A stretch of DNA of 64,000 bases, from positions 662,039 to 726,038 of the forward strand of contig NZ_BCNO01000001.1 of NCBI RefSeq assembly GCF_001514535.1. The letters are read 5' to 3'. Positions 58,422 to 64,000 of this stretch are shown here, piece by piece. The notes below the pieces were generated by a model. The model was not told the DNA's origin. It saw only the letters and a program-made list of their open reading frames with translations, and made no database searches. The position numbers were made by a program, and so were the translations under genes. Positions within the stretch are counted from its first letter, which is position 1. Every line of letters begins with the position of its first letter. Origin of the DNA: Thermodesulfovibrio aggregans (GTDB lineage Bacteria > Nitrospirota > Thermodesulfovibrionia > Thermodesulfovibrionales > Thermodesulfovibrionaceae).

Positions 58422-60404
58422 ATGACAAAAATTGAGTCTTTGCTTAAAGATGAGCGAATTTTTTACCCTCCCCAGGAGGGAAAAGATCTGGCTTACATTA
58501 AAAGTCGTTATCAGTATGATAAGATTTACGATTATTCCCTCAAGGATCCTGATGGTTTCTGGACTGAGAGGGCCAAGGAGCTTATTACCTGGTTCAGATA
58601 CTGGGATAGAACCTGCTACTGGGACTTTAACAAAGCTGAGATCAGATTTTTTGAAGGTGGAAAACTTAATGCCTCCTATAATTGTCTTGACAGACACCTT
58701 TTAAATCCTCATGTCAAAAACAAGGCTGCTATTATCTGGCAGGGGGAGCATGATCGGGATTTAAGAGTGTATACCTATCAGATGCTCCATGATGAGGTCT
58801 GCAGATTTGCCAACATCTTGAAATCTCTTGGAGTTAAAAAAGGAGATAGGGTTGTCATTTACATGCCCACGATGCCTGAGGTTATAGCAGCTATGCTTGC
58901 CTGTGCTCGCATTGGAGCTATTCATGTAGTTGTCTATGGAGGTTTATCCGCCGAGGCTTTAAAATCAAGAATCCTTGATGCTGGAGCTAAGATTCTCATT
59001 ACTGCCGATGGAACCTATAGCGGAGGAAGAAGAATTAATCTCCTTAATAATGCCGAAACAGCTATTGCACAGTGTGAATGCATAGAAAAATACATAGTTA
59101 TCAATCGATTTGGAGAAGAGATAACCCTTTCTGACAAGAGGGGGCTTCTTTTTGATGAACTTATCAAAAACAAGGAGTTTGAAAAATACTGTCCCTGTGA
59201 GGAAATGGACGCTGAGGATATCCTTTTTATTCTCTATACCTCAGGATCCACAGGAAAGCCTAAAGGGATCTATCACACAACAGGTGGATATCTTGTTTAT
59301 GCTGCCCATACCACTCAGTGGGTCTTTGACCTCAGACCTGAAGATATCATTTGGCGCCCGGGTGCCGTTGGTTGGATTACATTTCACACCTACGTTGTTT
59401 ATAGTCCCTTAGCCCTTGGGGCAACAGTCTTTATATATGATGGTCTTCCTGACTATCCTAATCCAGGGAGATGGTGGGAGCTTGTGGATCGTTTTAAGGT
59501 GACTATCTTATATTTGACCCCTACAAATATCCGTGCCTTTATGAAAGAGAGAGAGGATTGGCCAGCTAAGTATGACCTTTCAACATTGAGAATCCTTGGA
59601 ACAGTGGGTGAACCCATCAATCCTGAGGTCTGGATCTGGTATCACAAAAATGTGGGCAAGGGTAGAATTCCGGTAGTAGATACATGGTGGCAGACAGAGA
59701 CCGGAGGGCACTTAATTTCACCTCTTCCCTATACCATCCCTCAAAAACCAGGCTCTGTTACCTTACCTTTACCTGGGATTGAACCTGTAATTTTTAGAGA
59801 TGATGGAACTTCAGCAGATATTAATGAGAGTGGACATCTCTGTATAAAAGGGGCTTGGCCTGGTATAGCACGAGGATTATGGGGAGATTCTGAAAAATTC
59901 AAAGAGATATACTTTAGTCGTTTTCCTGGGTATTATTTCACAGGAGATCAAGCCCGAGTGGATGAGGATGGATATTTCTGGATTATGGGTAGACTTGATG
60001 ATGTCATCAGTGTCTCAGGATATCTCATCAGAACTAGTGAGCTTGAATCAGTCTTTGTTGCCCATTCAGCTGTGGCTGAAGCTGCAGTTGTGGGAATGCC
60101 CCATGAGATTAAAGGAGAAGTTATTTATGCCTATATCGTTCTCAAGGACGGATTCCAGCCCTCTGAGGAGCTAAAGAAAAATCTAATTCAACACATCACT
60201 AAAGAAATAGGGCCTCTTGTCATTCCAGAAGTGATTCAATTTGTGAACGATCTTCCCAAGACCCGTTCAGGAAAAATTATGAGGAGAATTCTGAGAAAAG
60301 TAGCAGCTGGAGTTTATGATGATCTTGGAGATAAGTCAACCTTAGCTAATCCAGATGTGGTTGAGAAGATCATACAGGGAAGAAAGGAGATCTTTGGTAA
60401 GTAA
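58422..60404 (+). CDS. acs: Acetyl-coenzyme A synthetase
   Basis: 660 residues of the AMP-forming acyl-CoA synthetase family. Motifs: adenylation loop YTSGSTGKPKGIYH, DTWWQTETGGHLISP, YYFTGDQARVDEDGYFWIMG and the C-terminal PKTRSGKIMRRILRK with the regulatory Lys (acetylated by Pat in other bacteria). Length fits Acs. It activates acetate to acetyl-CoA in the cytoplasm, a core enzyme for acetate use. The start ATG at 58422 follows GAGGGTGACTT. Higher GC than the island, which supports a core location. Confidence 0.93.
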   Translation: MTKIESLLKDERIFYPPQEGKDLAYIKSRYQYDKIYDYSLKDPDGFWTERAKELITWFRYWDRTCYWDFNKAEIRFFEGGKLNASYNCLDRHLLNPHVKNKAAIIWQGEHDRDLRVYTYQMLHDEVCRFANILKSLGVKKGDRVVIYMPTMPEVIAAMLACARIGAIHVVVYGGLSAEALKSRILDAGAKILITADGTYSGGRRINLLNNAETAIAQCECIEKYIVINRFGEEITLSDKRGLLFDELIKNKEFEKYCPCEEMDAEDILFILYTSGSTGKPKGIYHTTGGYLVYAAHTTQWVFDLRPEDIIWRPGAVGWITFHTYVVYSPLALGATVFIYDGLPDYPNPGRWWELVDRFKVTILYLTPTNIRAFMKEREDWPAKYDLSTLRILGTVGEPINPEVWIWYHKNVGKGRIPVVDTWWQTETGGHLISPLPYTIPQKPGSVTLPLPGIEPVIFRDDGTSADINESGHLCIKGAWPGIARGLWGDSEKFKEIYFSRFPGYYFTGDQARVDEDGYFWIMGRLDDVISVSGYLIRTSELESVFVAHSAVAEAAVVGMPHEIKGEVIYAYIVLKDGFQPSEELKKNLIQHITKEIGPLVIPEVIQFVNDLPKTRSGKIMRRILRKVAAGVYDDLGDKSTLANPDVVEKIIQGRKEIFGK

Positions 60405-60452
60405 TCAGTTTATTCATCTAAGGAGTTAAGCCTTCTATGAGGGTTCTTTCCT

Positions 60453-60526
60453 GAATTTATCAATTAAATTTTATAACTCATTGAAAATATTCAATTTTAT
60501 TTTTAAAAATAGCAAATTTTTCTACA
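60453..60526 (+). repeat. 74-bp dispersed repeat, copy 2
   Basis: Matches 20693-20766. It precedes the transposase-like fragment on the opposite strand and may be its terminus. Confidence 0.55.
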
Positions 60527-60560
60527 ACAAAACTCGCAGTCTTTTGATTTTTAGGCAGGT

Positions 60561-60770
60561 TTATATTTTGAAATCTTCTCTGGCTGTTATATTGGCTGGC
60601 TCTTTTACTTTTAATGCTCTGAATAGAGACTTAGCTACTCTGTCAATCTTGTTCTTTAAGTAATATATCTGTCTATCAAGACTAAACTCTGTCAATGTGA
60701 CACTACCGTGAAGAGGGAAGTTCTTGACAGAGTTTTTATTTTTTGATAAACTAAAAAGTCTTGACTGCAT
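60561..60770 (-). pseudogene. Possible transposase 3' fragment
   Basis: 69 codons (FSLDRQIYYLKNKIDRVAKS, LFRALKVKEPANITA) between acs and rpsL, followed by the 74-bp repeat. It looks like the C-terminal end of a transposase, but I could not place the family. It could also be chance. The region must contain the str-operon promoter on the plus strand. Confidence 0.35.
60684..60735 (+). terminator. Inverted repeat with T run between acs and rpsL
   Basis: AAACTCTGTCAA (60684-60695) pairs with TTGACAGAGTTT (60724-60735), followed by TTATTTTTTG. The 28-base loop is long, so it may be a terminator or an IS end. Confidence 0.45.
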
Positions 60771-60820
60771 AATGTTAAGTTAAAGTTAATTTATTAAAGT
60801 ATTTTATATGAGGTGAAAAA

Positions 60821-61192
60821 GTGCCAACGATTTCACAATTAGTAAAAAAAGGCAGGGAAAAAGTTGAGAAGAAGACTAAATCACCTGCTTTGCAATCATG
60901 TCCTCAGAAGAGAGGAGTATGTGTAAGGGTTTATACTACAACTCCGAAAAAGCCTAATTCAGCATTAAGAAAGGTAGCAAAAGTAAGGCTCACTAACGGA
61001 GTTGAGGTAATAGCTTACATACCTGGAGAGGGACACAATTTACAGGAGCACTCAATAGTTCTTGTAAGAGGTGGAAGAGTTAAGGATTTGCCTGGTGTTA
61101 GATATCACATTGTGAGAGGAACTCTGGACTGTGCAGGTGTTAACAATAGAAGACAGAGTCGTTCAAAATATGGTACTAAAAGGCCAAAATAA
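60821..61192 (+). CDS. rpsL: Ribosomal protein S12
   Basis: 123 residues from a GTG start at 60821 (GAGGTG 8 bases before): [20 protein letters not shown], the universally conserved [17 protein letters not shown] and [19 protein letters not shown], and a C-terminal [12 protein letters not shown]12 is part of the 30S decoding centre. Lysines at the positions linked to streptomycin sensitivity are the wild-type ones. First gene of the str operon (rpsL-rpsG-fusA-tuf). Confidence 0.97.
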   Translation: MPTISQLVKKGREKVEKKTKSPALQSCPQKRGVCVRVYTTTPKKPNSALRKVAKVRLTNGVEVIAYIPGEGHNLQEHSIVLVRGGRVKDLPGVRYHIVRGTLDCAGVNNRRQSRSKYGTKRPK

Positions 61193-61205
61193 GTAGGAGT
61201 ATAAT

Positions 61206-61676
61206 ATGCCAAGAAGAGGTTATGTTCCAAAAAGAGAGGTTTTGCCTGATCCAAAATATCAGAGTAAGCTTGTATCAAAATTGATAAATGTTATTATGAA
61301 AGATGGTAAAAAATCAGTCAGTGAAAAAATATGCTATGGCGCTTTTGAAATAATAAGAGAAAAAACAGGTCAGGATCCATTAAAAGTCTTCAAGCAGGCA
61401 ATTGAAAATATTAAGCCAGTTCTTGAAGTAAGGCCTCGTAGAGTCGGAGGTGCTACTTATCAGGTTCCAATGGAGGTAAGACCTAATAGAAGATTAAGCC
61501 TTGCTTTAAGGTGGCTTACAACATATGCCAGACAACGTAAAGAAAAAACAATGAAAGAAAGACTCGCTGCTGAAATATTAGATGCCTACAACAATGTAGG
61601 TGCTTCAATAAAGAAAAAAGAAGAAACCCACAAAATGGCAGAAGCCAACAGGGCATTTGCCCATTATAGGTGGTAG
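61206..61676 (+). CDS. rpsG: Ribosomal protein S7
   Basis: 156 residues: [60 protein letters not shown] and C-terminal [15 protein letters not shown]7 binds the 3' major domain of 16S rRNA and starts its assembly. It lies 13 bases after rpsL and 17 before fusA; the AGGAG-type site is in the short gap. Confidence 0.97.
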   Translation: MPRRGYVPKREVLPDPKYQSKLVSKLINVIMKDGKKSVSEKICYGAFEIIREKTGQDPLKVFKQAIENIKPVLEVRPRRVGGATYQVPMEVRPNRRLSLALRWLTTYARQRKEKTMKERLAAEILDAYNNVGASIKKKEETHKMAEANRAFAHYRW

Positions 61677-61693
61677 TTTATTAGAGGAGTGAT

Positions 61694-63778
61694 ATGGAAA
61701 GATTTCCACTTGAAAAAACAAGAAATATTGGTATTATGGCTCATATTGACGCCGGTAAAACAACTACTACCGAGCGAATTCTCTACTATACTGGCGTTAC
61801 CTATAAAATAGGAGAGGTTCATGAAGGCACTGCGGTAATGGACTGGATGCCGCAGGAGCAAGAGCGTGGAATAACAATAACCGCAGCTTCCACAAGCTGT
61901 ATGTGGAAAGAACATAAAATTAATATAATAGACACTCCAGGTCATGTTGACTTCACAATTGAGGTTGAGAGATCTTTAAGAGTTCTTGATGGAGCTATCG
62001 CTGTATTTGATGCTTCAGCAGGAGTTGAGCCCCAAAGTGAAACTGTCTGGAGACAGGCTGACAAGTACAGGGTACCAAGAATTGCTTTTATGAACAAGAT
62101 GGACAAATTGGGGGCTGATTTTTTCATGTCAATTGAAAGCATGATAGAAAAACTTGGTGCGAATCCTGTTGCCGTTCAGATCCCAATTGGCAAAGAAGAT
62201 ACATTCAGAGGTCCCATAGATCTAATTGAAATGAAAGCTTATTACTTTGACGATGAGACTCTTGGTGCAAAATTTGTAGAGGCTGAAATTCCTCCTGAGT
62301 ATATTGATGAGGCAAAGAAATATAGAGAAAAAATGATAGAAGCTCTTTGTGATATAGATGACAGTATTATGGAAAAATACCTCTCAGGTGAGGAAATTAC
62401 TCCAGAGGAAATAAGAGCTGCTCTGAGAAAAGGAACAATACAGATGAAGATTACTCCTGTTCTATGTGGCTCTGCCTTTAAAAATAAGGGAGTTCAGATG
62501 CTTCTTGATGCCATTGTTTATTATCTGCCATCTCCTCTTGATATTCCTCCAGTAAAAGGAGTAAATCCTTTAGATGGAACAGAAATACAGAGAAAACCAA
62601 GTATAGATGAGCCATTAACAGCTATTGCATTCAAGATCATGGCTGATCCCTACATGGGTAGCCTTACTTATGTAAGAGTCTATTCAGGAATTTTAACTTC
62701 TGGAAGTTATGTATACAATTCTACGAGAAATATAAAAGAAAGAGTGGCAAGAATCTTCAGAATGCATTCAAATAGAAGAGAAGAGATAAAAGAAATCTGT
62801 GCAGGTGATATCGCTGCTGTTGTAGGCTTAAAAAATACCTTAACAGGGGATACCCTTTGTGATGAGAACAATCCAATTATTCTTGAATCTATAGAGTTTC
62901 CAGAACCTGTTATCTCTGTTGCCATAGAGCCAAAAACAAAGGCTGATCAGGAAAAGCTTTCTCTTTCACTACAGAAAATATCTCAGGAAGACCCTTCTTT
63001 CAGAGTAAGCTTTAATGAAGAAACAGGGCAGACAATTATCTCAGGAATGGGAGAACTTCATCTTGAGATAATTGTTGACAGGCTTACAAGAGAATTTAAA
63101 GTTGGAGCAAATGTTGGTAAACCACAGGTTGCATATAAAGAAACAATTAAACTACCTGCAAAGGCTGAAGGAAAGTTTATCAGACAGACTGGTGGACGTG
63201 GTCAATACGGACATGTATGGATTGAAGTAGAACCTTTAGAGAGAGGAAAAGGTTTTGAGTTTGTTAACAAGATTGTCGGAGGAACTATTCCAAGGGAGTA
63301 TATACCAGCTGTTGAGAAAGGTATTATTGAGGCAATGGAAGGAGGAGTGCTTGCTGGATATCCTGTTGTGGATGTAAAAGTAACGCTTTTTGATGGTTCC
63401 TATCATGAGGTTGACTCTTCAGAACTTGCATTTAAGATTGCTGCTTCAATGGCATTCAAGGATGCCTGTAAAAAAGCTGAGCTTGTTCTATTAGAACCTA
63501 TTATGGATGTTGAAGTAGTAGTACCTGAAGAATATATGGGTGAAGTAATAGGAGATTTGAACTCGAGACGTGGAAAAATTCAATCAATGGAAAAAAGAGG
63601 AAAAGCGCAGGTTATAAGAGCAATGGTTCCTTTGTCAGAAATGTTTGGATATGCAACTGATTTAAGGTCAAAAACACAGGGTAGAGGTACCTATACAATG
63701 CAGTTTTCCCATTATGACGAGGTTCCAAAGAATCTTACAGAGCAGATAATTGCTAAGATAAAGGGTAATAATAAATAA
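61694..63778 (+). CDS. fusA: Elongation factor G
   Basis: 694 residues. G domain motifs: [16 protein letters not shown] (G1), RGITITAAS (G2), DTPGHVDF (G3), NKMDK (G4) and GSAFKNKG (G5). Domains II-V follow, with [14 protein letters not shown] and [12 protein letters not shown]. It drives ribosomal translocation with GTP. AGAGGAG precedes the ATG. Intact, full length, third gene of the str operon. Confidence 0.97.
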   Translation: MERFPLEKTRNIGIMAHIDAGKTTTTERILYYTGVTYKIGEVHEGTAVMDWMPQEQERGITITAASTSCMWKEHKINIIDTPGHVDFTIEVERSLRVLDGAIAVFDASAGVEPQSETVWRQADKYRVPRIAFMNKMDKLGADFFMSIESMIEKLGANPVAVQIPIGKEDTFRGPIDLIEMKAYYFDDETLGAKFVEAEIPPEYIDEAKKYREKMIEALCDIDDSIMEKYLSGEEITPEEIRAALRKGTIQMKITPVLCGSAFKNKGVQMLLDAIVYYLPSPLDIPPVKGVNPLDGTEIQRKPSIDEPLTAIAFKIMADPYMGSLTYVRVYSGILTSGSYVYNSTRNIKERVARIFRMHSNRREEIKEICAGDIAAVVGLKNTLTGDTLCDENNPIILESIEFPEPVISVAIEPKTKADQEKLSLSLQKISQEDPSFRVSFNEETGQTIISGMGELHLEIIVDRLTREFKVGANVGKPQVAYKETIKLPAKAEGKFIRQTGGRGQYGHVWIEVEPLERGKGFEFVNKIVGGTIPREYIPAVEKGIIEAMEGGVLAGYPVVDVKVTLFDGSYHEVDSSELAFKIAASMAFKDACKKAELVLLEPIMDVEVVVPEEYMGEVIGDLNSRRGKIQSMEKRGKAQVIRAMVPLSEMFGYATDLRSKTQGRGTYTMQFSHYDEVPKNLTEQIIAKIKGNNK

Positions 63779-63806
63779 AAGTTTTAAAGATTTTAAGGAG
63801 GAGACG

Positions 63807-63935
63807 ATGGCTAAGGCAAAATTTGAGAGGAAGAAGCCGCATGTAAATGTAGGCACGATAGGGCATATTGATCATGGTAAGACCACATTGACAGCAGCGA
63901 TAACGAAGTATTTGGATTTGAAAGTATTGGGATAA
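63807..63935 (+). pseudogene. tuf: Elongation factor Tu, 5' fragment joined to foreign sequence
   Basis: The ATG at 63807 has AAGGAGGAG upstream. The product begins [20 protein letters not shown] then [15 protein letters not shown], an EF-Tu N terminus with a complete P-loop. After about codon 38 the sequence departs from EF-Tu (DLKVLG) and hits a stop at 63935. The following bases encode a transposase-like stretch in another frame. Confidence 0.85.
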
Positions 63936-64000
63936 ATCATCTGTACAGGGCACTTGATGTTTTAGCAGATTTTAAAGACAGTCTTGAGAAGCATCTATTC
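63918..64000 (+). mobile_element. Transposase fragment joined to tuf (IS1634-like)
   Basis: In the frame shifted relative to tuf it reads [20 protein letters not shown] then FKDSLEKHLF, resembling the GIxRLYRALDLLxEHKxxIExxLF segment of IS1634-type transposases, and runs off the right edge. No terminal repeat is visible at the junction (about 63918). Confidence 0.55.

Overview
The window is AT-rich bacterial chromosome. Strong Shine-Dalgarno sites, the rpsL-rpsG-fusA-tuf order and the flavour of the housekeeping proteins suggest a thermophilic or anaerobic lineage such as Thermodesulfovibrio/Nitrospirota. That assignment is inference and was not checked against any database.

Layout. (1) 1-5.5 kb is core: the 5' end of gltX (minus), a PilB/GspE-type ATPase, two GAF-HD-GYP c-di-GMP phosphodiesterase-like proteins, a metallo-beta-lactamase-fold phosphodiesterase, then tRNA-Val and tRNA-Asp. 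(2) The 3' half of tRNA-Asp plus flanking bases (5451-5509, 59 bp) is repeated exactly at 57557-57615. A tyrosine integrase, an excisionase and matching arm-type repeats adjoin the left copy, and arm-type repeats also adjoin the right copy. I read 5.45-57.6 kb as a ~52 kb integrative island. (3) 5.5-13.5 kb: the int-xis module, a truncated second copy of it (9.9-10.9 kb), an MqsR/MqsA toxin-antitoxin pair followed by a decayed SecB-like chaperone gene, a RelE-type remnant, a two-gene UxaA-family hydrolase and a trpF fragment. (4) 13.4-23.8 kb is flanked by a 39-bp direct repeat with a small FimB/XerC-like recombinase at its right end. It carries an autotransporter, a Spy/CpxP-like protein, a CVNH-like secreted protein, decayed toxin-antitoxin genes and many IS fragments. 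(5) 23.9-32 kb looks like a captured plasmid backbone: two iteron-like arrays, a ParB-like gene split in two frames, a Rep-like initiator, and an actin-like ParM whose N terminus resembles a ParR DNA-binding domain. (6) 32.3-57.4 kb is a surface-polysaccharide (O-antigen-like) locus. It has a winged-helix regulator and a UpxY/NusG-like antiterminator; genes for a UDP-ManNAc(3NAc)A-type sugar (wbpA, a wbpB-wbpD fusion, wbpE, wecB/wbpI); three GT4 glycosyltransferases; Wzx; a Wzy-like protein; two AsnB-type amidotransferases (one with an in-frame stop); a WecA-like initiating transferase; and rmlA, rmlC, rmlB, rmlD for dTDP-L-rhamnose. Toxin-antitoxin-type genes sit between several biosynthetic genes, and one PIN domain is fused in frame to the WbpE aminotransferase. 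(7) 57.6-64 kb is core again: an IS21 stub, acs, rpsL, rpsG, fusA and the start of a tuf gene that runs into transposase-like sequence after about 37-40 codons.

Together the data suggest a tRNA-integrated island built from a plasmid backbone plus nested elements, delivering a complete surface-polysaccharide locus. The repeated solo IS21-type ends, truncated duplicates and gene ghosts (gmd, cysC, trpF, asnB stop) indicate repeated remodelling.
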